NCBI RefSeq assembly: GCF_041429785.1
Contig: NZ_CP163423.1
Coordinates: 2,046,001 to 2,110,000 of the forward strand
Direction: 5' to 3'
Source: Fretibacter rubidus
Lineage (GTDB): Bacteria > Pseudomonadota > Alphaproteobacteria > Caulobacterales > Maricaulaceae
Length of the DNA stretch: 64,000 bases
Positions 45,922-54,832 of this stretch are shown one piece after another (positions within the stretch are counted from its first letter, which is position 1; every line of letters starts with the position of its first letter). The translations under genes and the position numbers were made by a program. Below the pieces are notes generated by a model. That model made no database searches. It saw nothing but the letters and a program-made list of their open reading frames with translations, and was not told the DNA's origin.

Positions 45922-48900
45922 CTATCGATAATTGTTATCAGGAATGTAAACACCCCAACCAGGAACCTTAGCAGGGTCATTTACAATTATATTATCAACA
46001 TTAGACCGTCGAAGTAAGGTATATGTATATGAATTGGAATTATAACCATCATCTGGTCGCCACCATTTCCTATTCCCAATGTTAGATGCAAATAAATCAT
46101 AAGTGACGGATCGATTAATATATGATGTATGATTGCTAAGCAACGCATCTATGAACGCCCCCTCACATTCATAGTCATAGTCACCATATTCTAAATTCAA
46201 GGTACCATTTTTAGGTTCACTGATGTCTCTTGGACGATTTATACCATTTTGTAACTTTGCCGCAGGCGTTCGAGAAGTTGGCCCCGCCCCCAACGTCAAA
46301 TATAACTCACCATTACTGTTTCTTATAAAATTGTAATTGCTATCCGCAAATCTATCCTGATTTTCTGGAGTTATTTTTATTAATGTGTGTTGAAAACCAC
46401 CTGCAACAGTATGCCACTGCAATTGCACCAACTCCCCGCTTGGGTCGACAGCATTGATTGGATCACCTCCGACATATGCATAGCGATTTAACGAAGCGAG
46501 ACTCTCAATATCACCCCGCAGTGGATCCTTATTCAGGAAGCGTCGTAGCGCGGGACTATAATACCTTGCTCGCATATAGATAAGGTCATTCGGGTCAGTA
46601 ATAACGCCATCTCGGCCATTATATCCAAATGGCGTATCCCATCCCGCATTGCCGTCAAGCGCATAGCGTTGCCCGTAAGGCGTGTAGCCGTACCGGTCGA
46701 CGACTTTGCCGTCTTTATCCGTGACGGCTCTAACAGAGCCACGGTAATCGTAATGAAAATACAGATGCCCAATACCGCGATTATATTGCGCGACTAAACC
46801 ATTCGGTCCATAGATAAAATCAAGTGATGTTGACCCCGTTTCAGGCACCATACGCAGGACCTTCACGAGGCCCATATTATCAGGACTTACAAGGAACCGC
46901 GTTTCACGGGTCTGTCCATTAACAGTGCGCGAGTATGATGTTCGGTGACCTTCCGCGTTATATTGATAACTATACTCACCCGCCGAGATTAATTGGTTGC
47001 GAGCATTATACGTCAAGTCATTGTCGTTAGCCGCAAGAATATTGCCGTCGCCATCAAATTGATAATTCAGACCGTTTTGTGATTGCAGCCGATTATCAAG
47101 ACCATAGGTCATAGCGAAGTCTTTGAGCATATCAGCGGGTGGGGACGATTCCGGCAATATGCTTTCATCTGTCAACCGTCCGAGTGCGTCATAGGCGTAA
47201 TTTTGTTTTAAAATTACAATACCATCCGCGGTTTTATCCAAGCTCTCGATCAAGCGGTCAGCAGCATCATATTTCATGGTCAGAACGGTCCCGTTCCCGC
47301 GCACCATTTTAATGATACGGCCCTTTTTATCGTAGCTGTAGTTCGCTGCAAAAAGACCTGCTTTAAAAGCTGAAACAGTTTTCACACGGTTAAGAGCATC
47401 ATAAGTATAATCAATAGGGAAACCAGCCCCATTATTATCGCTTGTATGCGGGTAGGATATACGGGTTAAATTACCGGCAACATCAAAATCATAACGCGTG
47501 CGGTTTTCCTTCGCTGTGTCTTCCCGGTATTGCGTGACACGATTAAAGCCATCAAACTGACGCTCTATCGTTTTACTGTTTTCTGTAACAGTCAGGACAT
47601 TGCCATTTTTATCATAGCCATAACTCACACTTGCGACCTCATCCTGCTTAGACGTCAAGCGGGAGGCCTCATCATAGCCATAAGTTGTCGATTGCCCGCG
47701 GCCATTGCGCATCATCGAAACGAGGTCGTTTTGATCATAGCTGTATTGTAACAAGACCGAGTCAGCAGTTGTCTCCACGTTTAGTCGCGCGTTTTGATCT
47801 AGACTTAAATTACGCGTTTCATTTTTGGGTGTTGTCACTGAGGTCAATTGCCCATCGTTATCAAAACCCTGTTTAGCTGTTAGGTCACCGGGGTGTTTTA
47901 AAGAGACAAGCCGTGAAGCCTTATCATAGCTGCTTTCATACTTTCTGGACAGAGCATCTTGCGTTACTGTCTTACGGCTCAAGGCATCATAGGTGAACAA
48001 TGTTTGATGCTTCAGGGCATCGTCTTGCCGTACAACGCGGTTCATTTCATCATATGATAATACTTTAACCTGATCATACGCATCACGTTCTTGAGTACGA
48101 TTACCATTTGCATCGTAAAGATACCTCATAGTATCTCCCAATGCGTCCGTAACCTTAACAACACGCCCTAGTTCATCACGTTCAAAAGACGTCGTATTTC
48201 CATTGGGGTCAATTTCCTCAATCAAGCGGCTTTCACCATCATATTTATAACGCCAAACACTTTGGATGGTATTATCCGTTATAGTTTTCGTCAGAAGTTC
48301 GCCTTCAAGATTATAAACATAATCTGTTTTAATCCCGTTTGCGTCTTCATAGCGCGTGATATTGCCCCGCGCGTCATAGCGCCAGCTTTGGCGGTTTCCT
48401 AGCGGGTCTGTTTCACGCAACTTACGGCCCAGGCCATCCAATTCATATCGTGTAGTATTATTTTTAAAGTCCGATTCAGATGTCAGTCTTCCATCATTGT
48501 CATATATCAGCCTACGGCTATTCCCAGCTGCATTGGTCACCCGGGTCAATAGTCCGTTCGTATAGCTATATTGAGCTCTACGGCCCTCTGGCGTCGTTTC
48601 AGACGTAATTTGATTATTTGCGTTATAGGTACGGCGCGTAATATTTCCGAGTTCGTCTTGGGACGTTAGTAGATTGTTATCCGCATCATATGTGAAAGCC
48701 GATGACTGCCCGAGCGCATCGATAACCTTCATAAGATTACGTCTCTCATCATACTCTCGAATTTCAACCGCACCGTCAGGGGTTTCGAGCCGCGTAATAT
48801 CGCCATATTGATTATAAGCGACGTTGGTTACATTTCCATTCCCATCGGTAATTTTCACAGGCCTGCCGTCTTCATTATATTCGTACGCCTTAATCTCTCC

Positions 48901-51900
48901 GATGGCATTAGTCTCTTTGAGAAGTTTATAGTCTTCGTCAAAAATCATTGATTTTTGCTTGCTATTACGGTCCATAATTTTGGTCGTAATCGTGTCGACT
49001 CCTTCTATGTATTCGAAAGCAATCTTAGAATTTGTTGTCAGTGCATCATCCTGATTCGAGGCTCTCCCAAACTCGTCATAATTGGTAGTCGTAATCACTT
49101 TGCCATTTAAAGATCGTGTTTTTAACTGGTCCAATTCAGTGTATGTGAATTCTTCAACTGTTTTGTCGGCATGAACTATACCTGCTAGCCGCCCATCTAC
49201 ATAACGTAGCTCGACAGATTGCCCTCCGCGAGTAGACACTCGTTGAAGATAGCCCACGTTATCATATGAGTATTGGATATAGTTACCGCTTGTGGGTTCC
49301 TGAATTTTAATGAGCTGACTTCTGGCATTGTATGAATAATCGATACCTTGCCCAATTTCGTTCTCAACTCGCCGCAGAAAATTGAACTCGTCAAAATAAT
49401 ACACTTTTCTGTCTGAGCGTTCAACACGGAACAAGCCGTCATCTTGCTTCGTGAGTGTGTCGAGGCGGCAAGCATGGCTTTGAGCGGTATATGAGCCATC
49501 ACCATTCGCAGTATATACATGGGCCTTGTTCCGCGACCATTCAATCACCGCATACTCGCCATCTTCAACGATTCTCGCCGCTTGGGCGTTCGCAAAATCC
49601 CATCCGACACCTAACGACCCTGTTGCTCTGATAAGGGAATTGTAATGAATGTCAAAACTCAATGGCACAACACCGTTTGCTGTCAGAAGTGTTCGAGTTT
49701 CAATTTTAGCACCATTCACGGGTGTTATTGGATTGGCAACACATTGCTCTGGAGACTTCTCTTTTGTAAACCCACCACTAGCAAAACCAGTAGGCGGCGG
49801 CACCTCCTCAGTAGAAGCTACTTCAATAGGCTCTGGTCGGGGCTGCACCTGTATTCGGTAAGTATCAGATATAGTTGTTTGGTTTGTTTCATCTGTAGCT
49901 CGGAACCGAAATTTCAATACCCCCGTAGAGGTCGGCGTGTAAGAAAATAAAATATCCTCTCCAGACGGTTTGTCAACAAGGGCAGTCCGATTCCAGTTAC
50001 CATTCGCTAGCCAGTCAACTTGAATGGAACGAAGATTCCGTTCAGCGTCCCAACTTTTAGCCGTCACATAATATGGCTGATTCACAAGGGTGTATTTCTT
50101 ATACCCATCATCAACCCAAACACTAGGAGCGGAATTCGCGGGACGAGTAACATTAATGCGCCAGTTTCTTGTTCCAGAAATGGTTGCACCGCCCTTTCGG
50201 TCTTTAATGTAAAATAGCTTTTCTCCTGCTTCAATAGGCTTGCATGTCAATGTTACGGTTATTGAGGAAGACGACAATACATTACAATACTCTTGAGTTC
50301 CCTGGACATTAGCAACCAATTGAGCCGATAGGTTGCTGCCTTCTAAAACTATCTCGGTTGTTTTCCCTAATTCGATAGATTTTGGGTAAAAATTAACTAA
50401 TTTTGGAGTTGTTTCTGTGCTCATTTTTTGCTGAAACACTGCTGTAATCTCAACGTCATCATCCAGATCAAAAGAGCAAGATAGGTTCGCGGCACAATTA
50501 GAGTTGCCATCCCACCTAACAAACTCCCAACCGTTATCAGGTGTTCCTGTAAGTTGAATACGCTGACCTTTTGGAAAAAACTTTCCACAGACACTACCGC
50601 ATTCAATTCCCATTGGAGTGGTAAAAATACGCCCTTCACCACTTTTATATACGGATAAAAAGGGAGTGTCCGTATCATCGGCTGGCGCATTCACCTGAAA
50701 GCTCGCGCGAGACCCTGTCTTATCGCCATTGCTCGGCGTGAAATACCATGTCCCCGTGCCGTTCAATGTTGTACGGAAATTAGCTACAAGACGCGATGCA
50801 CTCGAGTAGCTCACTTGGCTAGATGTCAATGTCCCGCTCGCGCTACCATTTTGCCAGCGAATAACCGTATCGCGCGTAAAGCCGCTGCCATTTAATGTGA
50901 TGTTCTGAGCCGAGTTGCTCGCCGTTAAACTCGACGGGCTAAAAGAATTAATCTGCGGCGTCGGTGTATCATCGGCTGGCGCATTCACCTGAAAGCTCGC
51001 GCGAGACCCTGTCTTATCGCCATTGCTCGGCGTGAAATACCATGTCCCCGTGCCGTTCAATGTTGTACGGAAATTAGCTACAAGACGCGATGCACTCGAG
51101 TAGCTCACTTGGCTAGATGTCAATGTCCCGCTCGCGCTACCATTTTGCCAGCGAATAACCGTATCGCGCGTAAAGCCGCTGCCATTTAATGTGATGTTCT
51201 GAGCCGAGTTGCTCGCCGTTAAACTCGACGGGCTAAAGGAATTAATCTGCGGCGTCGGTGTATCATCGGCTGGCGCATTCACCTGAAAGCTCGCGCGAGA
51301 CCCTGTCTTATCGCCATTGCTCGGCGTGAAATACCATGTCCCCGTGCCGTTCAATGTTGTACGGAAATTAGCTACAAGACGCGATGCACTCGAGTAGCTC
51401 ACTTGGCTAGATGTCAATGTCCCGCTCGCGCTACCATTTTGCCAGCGAATAACCGTATCGCGCGTAAAGCCGCTGCCATTTAATGTGATGTTCTGAGCCG
51501 AGTTGCTCGCCGTTAAACTCGACGGGCTAAAGGAATTAATCTGCGGCGTCGGTGTATCATCGGCTGGCGCATTCACCTGAAAGCTCGCGCGAGACCCTGT
51601 CTTATCGCCATTGCTCGGCGTGAAATACCATGTCCCCGTGCCGTTCAATGTTGTACGGAAATTAGCTACAAGACGCGATGCACTCGAGTAGCTCACTTGG
51701 CTAGATGTCAATGTCCCGCTCGCGCTACCATTTTGCCAGCGAATAACCGTATCGCGCGTAAAGCCGCTGCCATTTAATGTGATGTTCTGAGCCGAGTTGC
51801 TCGCCGTTAAACTCGACGGGCTAAAGGAATTAATCTGCGGCGTCGGTGTATCATCGGCTGGCGCATTCACCTGAAAGCTCGCGCGAGACCCTGTCTTATC

Positions 51901-53706
51901 GCCATTGCTCGGCGTGAAATACCATGTCCCCGTGCCGTTCAATGTTGTACGGAAATTAGCTACAAGACGCGATGCACTCGAGTAGCTCACTTGGCTAGAT
52001 GTCAATGTCCCGCTCGCGCTACCATTTTGCCAGCGAATAACCGTATCGCGCGTAAAGCCGCTGCCATTTAATGTGATGTTCTGAGCCGAGTTGCTCGCCG
52101 TTAAACTCGACGGGCTAAAGGAATTAATCTGCGGCGTCGGTGTATCATCGGCTGGCGCATTCACCTGAAAGCTCGCGCGAGACCCTGTCTTATCGCCATT
52201 GCTCGGCGTGAAATACCATGTCCCCGTGCCGTTCAATGTTGTACGGAAATTAGCTACAAGACGCGATGCACTCGAGTAGCTCACTTGGCTAGATGTCAAT
52301 GTCCCGCTCGCGCTACCATTTTGCCAGCGAATAACCGTATCGCGCGTAAAGCCGCTGCCATTTAATGTGATGTTCTGAGCCGAGTTGCTCGCCGTTAAAC
52401 TCGACGGGCTAAAGGAATTAATCTGCGGCGTCGGTGTATCATCGGCTGGCGCATTCACCTGAAAGCTCGCGCGAGACCCTGTCTTATCGCCATTGCTCGG
52501 CGTGAAATACCATGTCCCCGTGCCGTTCAATGTTGTACGGAAATTAGCTACAAGACGCGATGCACTCGAGTAGCTCACTTGGCTAGATGTCAATGTCCCG
52601 CTCGCGCTACCATTTTGCCAGCGAATAACCGTATCGCGCGTAAAGCCGCTGCCATTTAATGTGATGTTCTGAGCCGAGTTGCTCGCCGTTAAACTCGACG
52701 GGCTAAAGGAATTAATCTGCGGCGTCGGTGTATCATCGGCTGGCGCATTCACCTGAAAGCTCGCGCGAGACCCTGTCTTATCGCCATTGCTCGGCGTGAA
52801 ATACCATGTCCCCGTGCCGTTCAATGTTGTACGGAAATTAGCTACAAGACGCGATGCACTCGAGTAGCTCACTTGGCTAGATGTCAATGTCCCGCTCGCG
52901 CTACCATTTTGCCAGCGAATAACCGTATCGCGCGTAAAGCCGCTGCCATTTAATGTGATGTTCTGAGCCGAGTTGCTCGCCGTTAAACTCGACGGGCTAA
53001 AGGAATTAATCTGCGGCGTCGGTGTATCATCGGCTGGCGCATTCACCTGAAAGCTCGCGCGAGACCCTGTCTTATCGCCATTGCTCGGCGTGAAATACCA
53101 TGTCCCCGTGCCGTTCAATGTTGTACGGAAATTAGCTACAAGACGCGATGCACTCGAGTAGCTCACTTGGCTAGATGTCAATGTCCCGCTCGCGCTACCA
53201 TTTTGCCAGCGAATAACCGTATCGCGCGTAAAGCCGCTGCCATTTAACGTGATGTTCTGAGCCGAGTTGCTCGCCGTTAAACTCGACGGGCTAAAGGAAT
53301 TAATCTGCGGCGTCGGTGTATCATCGGCTGTAGTAAAAGAGTAAGTACGAGACCAACCAGTATTGTTTGCTCTTACTTTCCAGTAAAAATTTTTACCAGC
53401 TCCAAGATTTCTAATTCTTGCACCAGCAGAAGAAACAACCCCTGTAACGCATTTACTATTGTCTGAACATTTTGTGTTTTCATCGCCCGTGTCGTTAAAT
53501 CCAGAAAAAGATCGATTATCAACCAATACTATTCTGTAACTCGATGCTTCAGAGACATTCGACCAGCTAAATCTTACATCTTCAGGAGCAACATTTCTAG
53601 CACCATTAGATGGCGCCGATAATGTCGGAGCAGCTTGTGCTAAGCAAATTGTACAACTGAGTAGCCAGAAAAATGCAACTAAAGTCGTTCTCAATGCACA
53701 AATCAT
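45922..53706 (-). CDS. Giant exported RHS/YD-repeat protein with nine IPT/TIG-like repeats
   Basis: 2594 aa from ATG 53706, preceded by AAGGGGG; an in-frame start at 53802 lacks a signal sequence at its N-terminus. Order: signal peptide (1-24), FN3-like domain (~25-127), nine 98-residue IPT/TIG-like repeats (128-1009), an InlB-B-like Cys-containing module (GEGRIFTTPMGIECG...), an IPT-like domain, an Ig-like domain, a YD-repeat barrel of more than 30 units, the RHS core (YDYRGSVRAVTDKDG to NRYAYVGGDPINAVDPSGE near 2425), and a ~170-residue tip. The tip has FQHTLIKITPENQDRF, NRPRDISEP and GYNSNSYTYTLL, which I have seen in other RHS tips but cannot name. Likely a contact-dependent toxin or surface adhesin. 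Confidence 0.88.
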   Translation of the reverse strand: MICALRTTLVAFFWLLSCTICLAQAAPTLSAPSNGARNVAPEDVRFSWSNVSEASSYRIVLVDNRSFSGFNDTGDENTKCSDNSKCVTGVVSSAGARIRNLGAGKNFYWKVRANNTGWSRTYSFTTADDTPTPQINSFSPSSLTASNSAQNITLNGSGFTRDTVIRWQNGSASGTLTSSQVSYSSASRLVANFRTTLNGTGTWYFTPSNGDKTGSRASFQVNAPADDTPTPQINSFSPSSLTASNSAQNITLNGSGFTRDTVIRWQNGSASGTLTSSQVSYSSASRLVANFRTTLNGTGTWYFTPSNGDKTGSRASFQVNAPADDTPTPQINSFSPSSLTASNSAQNITLNGSGFTRDTVIRWQNGSASGTLTSSQVSYSSASRLVANFRTTLNGTGTWYFTPSNGDKTGSRASFQVNAPADDTPTPQINSFSPSSLTASNSAQNITLNGSGFTRDTVIRWQNGSASGTLTSSQVSYSSASRLVANFRTTLNGTGTWYFTPSNGDKTGSRASFQVNAPADDTPTPQINSFSPSSLTASNSAQNITLNGSGFTRDTVIRWQNGSASGTLTSSQVSYSSASRLVANFRTTLNGTGTWYFTPSNGDKTGSRASFQVNAPADDTPTPQINSFSPSSLTASNSAQNITLNGSGFTRDTVIRWQNGSASGTLTSSQVSYSSASRLVANFRTTLNGTGTWYFTPSNGDKTGSRASFQVNAPADDTPTPQINSFSPSSLTASNSAQNITLNGSGFTRDTVIRWQNGSASGTLTSSQVSYSSASRLVANFRTTLNGTGTWYFTPSNGDKTGSRASFQVNAPADDTPTPQINSFSPSSLTASNSAQNITLNGSGFTRDTVIRWQNGSASGTLTSSQVSYSSASRLVANFRTTLNGTGTWYFTPSNGDKTGSRASFQVNAPADDTPTPQINSFSPSSLTASNSAQNITLNGSGFTRDTVIRWQNGSASGTLTSSQVSYSSASRLVANFRTTLNGTGTWYFTPSNGDKTGSRASFQVNAPADDTDTPFLSVYKSGEGRIFTTPMGIECGSVCGKFFPKGQRIQLTGTPDNGWEFVRWDGNSNCAANLSCSFDLDDDVEITAVFQQKMSTETTPKLVNFYPKSIELGKTTEIVLEGSNLSAQLVANVQGTQEYCNVLSSSSITVTLTCKPIEAGEKLFYIKDRKGGATISGTRNWRINVTRPANSAPSVWVDDGYKKYTLVNQPYYVTAKSWDAERNLRSIQVDWLANGNWNRTALVDKPSGEDILFSYTPTSTGVLKFRFRATDETNQTTISDTYRIQVQPRPEPIEVASTEEVPPPTGFASGGFTKEKSPEQCVANPITPVNGAKIETRTLLTANGVVPLSFDIHYNSLIRATGSLGVGWDFANAQAARIVEDGEYAVIEWSRNKAHVYTANGDGSYTAQSHACRLDTLTKQDDGLFRVERSDRKVYYFDEFNFLRRVENEIGQGIDYSYNARSQLIKIQEPTSGNYIQYSYDNVGYLQRVSTRGGQSVELRYVDGRLAGIVHADKTVEEFTYTELDQLKTRSLNGKVITTTNYDEFGRASNQDDALTTNSKIAFEYIEGVDTITTKIMDRNSKQKSMIFDEDYKLLKETNAIGEIKAYEYNEDGRPVKITDGNGNVTNVAYNQYGDITRLETPDGAVEIREYDERRNLMKVIDALGQSSAFTYDADNNLLTSQDELGNITRRTYNANNQITSETTPEGRRAQYSYTNGLLTRVTNAAGNSRRLIYDNDGRLTSESDFKNNTTRYELDGLGRKLRETDPLGNRQSWRYDARGNITRYEDANGIKTDYVYNLEGELLTKTITDNTIQSVWRYKYDGESRLIEEIDPNGNTTSFERDELGRVVKVTDALGDTMRYLYDANGNRTQERDAYDQVKVLSYDEMNRVVRQDDALKHQTLFTYDALSRKTVTQDALSRKYESSYDKASRLVSLKHPGDLTAKQGFDNDGQLTSVTTPKNETRNLSLDQNARLNVETTADSVLLQYSYDQNDLVSMMRNGRGQSTTYGYDEASRLTSKQDEVASVSYGYDKNGNVLTVTENSKTIERQFDGFNRVTQYREDTAKENRTRYDFDVAGNLTRISYPHTSDNNGAGFPIDYTYDALNRVKTVSAFKAGLFAANYSYDKKGRIIKMVRGNGTVLTMKYDAADRLIESLDKTADGIVILKQNYAYDALGRLTDESILPESSPPADMLKDFAMTYGLDNRLQSQNGLNYQFDGDGNILAANDNDLTYNARNQLISAGEYSYQYNAEGHRTSYSRTVNGQTRETRFLVSPDNMGLVKVLRMVPETGSTSLDFIYGPNGLVAQYNRGIGHLYFHYDYRGSVRAVTDKDGKVVDRYGYTPYGQRYALDGNAGWDTPFGYNGRDGVITDPNDLIYMRARYYSPALRRFLNKDPLRGDIESLASLNRYAYVGGDPINAVDPSGELVQLQWHTVAGGFQHTLIKITPENQDRFADSNYNFIRNSNGELYLTLGAGPTSRTPAAKLQNGINRPRDISEPKNGTLNLEYGDYDYECEGAFIDALLSNHTSYINRSVTYDLFASNIGNRKWWRPDDGYNSNSYTYTLLRRSNVDNIIVNDPAKVPGWGVYIPDNNYR
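50680..53325 (-). repeat. Nine tandem 294-bp repeats within the RHS gene
   Basis: Exactly nine units of 294 bp (98 codons), each beginning DDTPTPQINSFSPSSL and ending ASFQVNAPA. By eye only two substitutions separate the units: position 53248 in the first unit (N-terminal side) and 50944 in the last. The seven inner units look identical. Such identity points to recent amplification or ongoing homogenisation, so copy number probably varies between strains and may be mis-assembled. Confidence 0.95.
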
Positions 53707-53802
53707 GAGTGATACCCCCTTAACTATTTGGTAACTCAATTTGCCATTACAATCAACTAAACATTGAAAGCTTAAAAATTTAAATCCCAATGGCGTTTTC
53801 AC

Positions 53803-54175
53803 TCAACTTGGCAAACATTCGATGGCAAAGAAATCTATCATATTGAGGAAGTTGCCCCTTCGTTTTTTGAAATCATGTTGCCAGGCGTCGCAAGTCTGTC
53901 ATCTTGCAGAAAAAAACGTTCAATTATATCGTACATGGTATAGGGATTGTTATCATGCGGGATTGGATATTAGCATTGCTATTTAATGCGATATCGGCGA
54001 GCGAGGCTTTATCCGCAATCTACTGCTAATATTGGCGTTTCCATGGGCTTTATCCCCGACGATAGCGGGAGGTGCTATATTCCAATCCAGAAATAAATTC
54101 ATCATCTTGCTGTCATGGACATAACCCGCAGAAATTCGTAGTTTGACGAGCCTGCCAAGTTGATCTGACGGCGGT
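53803..54175. other. Non-coding stretch upstream of the RHS gene
   Basis: About 370 bp that should hold the RHS promoter (minus strand) and possibly decayed 3' sequence of the AbiEi-like gene. No intact reading frame, terminator or repeat was recognised. Confidence 0.4.
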
Positions 54176-54526
54176 CTATGAACGCGTCGGGCCGTTTGTC
54201 AGGTAAACCAGCTTTGCAGGAACCTGCGTTGTTAAGCCTAGCAAATTTGCGGCCTTGGCGGGCGAAACAGATAGGACTTGTCCGCCTTTGCACGCAACAG
54301 CTTGCGCCACATCATCAGGCTTAGGCGATAGAGCGCCCAGGCGCGGACTGATTTTAGGGTAATCATAAATGCCATGGGTCAGGCGGCGAATGAGGCCTTT
54401 CTTAGCCAAGCGGGAAAGAGCTTGATTCACAGCGGCGCGGGTTCCGACGTTCAAGAAATCAGACGGTGTAAAGACATAGCCCCTGCCCTTGCGAACAATT
54501 TTGGCTTTGATTGTCGTTGCGATCAT
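54176..54526 (-). CDS. AbiEi-like (DUF6088) antitoxin, probably truncated
   Basis: 116 aa. The N-terminal winged-helix domain of type IV AbiEi-like antitoxins is clear: GRGYVFTPSDFLNVGTRAAVNQALSRLAKKGLIRRLTHGIYDYPK, then LSPKPDDVAQAVA and AKAANLLGLTTQVPAKLVYLTNGP. Homologs continue ~80 residues beyond this; here a stop follows GPTRS and nothing downstream in any frame resembles the rest. RBS AAAGGAG before the ATG is intact. No AbiEii nucleotidyltransferase toxin is adjacent. A remnant of a decayed abortive-infection module, possibly still a DNA-binding protein. Confidence 0.6.
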   Translation of the reverse strand: MIATTIKAKIVRKGRGYVFTPSDFLNVGTRAAVNQALSRLAKKGLIRRLTHGIYDYPKISPRLGALSPKPDDVAQAVACKGGQVLSVSPAKAANLLGLTTQVPAKLVYLTNGPTRS

Positions 54527-54832
54527 TACGATCTCCTTTTGTCAGAAGAAAGAGTACGAAAATGTGACAATCAAGAGCTAACATAGACACAGTAACAGCA
54601 CGTGAGGTTATATTTTCGGGTGAGCGGAGCATGAAAGAGCGTGTAATTTTTTCGAAAAATAATGTATTTATCGTATTCGGCACGACAACTTCTGATCGTT
54701 TCCAAATCAGGACTTCGAATTTGGATAAATGATGACTGTTATGCGGCTATCACGGTGCTATTGCAATTGTGCAACCGGTTCAATAACATCAAATTGGCGT
54801 GATTAAGCGTTTAACGTACAATAGGCCAGGAT
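54527..54832. other. Divergent intergenic region, AbiEi-like and PPC/RTX genes
   Basis: AT-rich, about 300 bp. Contains a small perfect palindrome TTTTTCGAAAAA near 54655. It should hold promoters for both divergent genes, but none is clear. No gene seen. Confidence 0.4.

Noticed and set aside
50680-53325. CRISPR-like array
   Set aside because: Units are 294-bp in-frame protein domains with no spacers, and no cas genes are present.
53707-53802. RHS protein starting at 53802
   Set aside because: That start puts 32 polar residues before the signal peptide; ATG 53706 has AAGGGGG upstream and begins the signal peptide properly.
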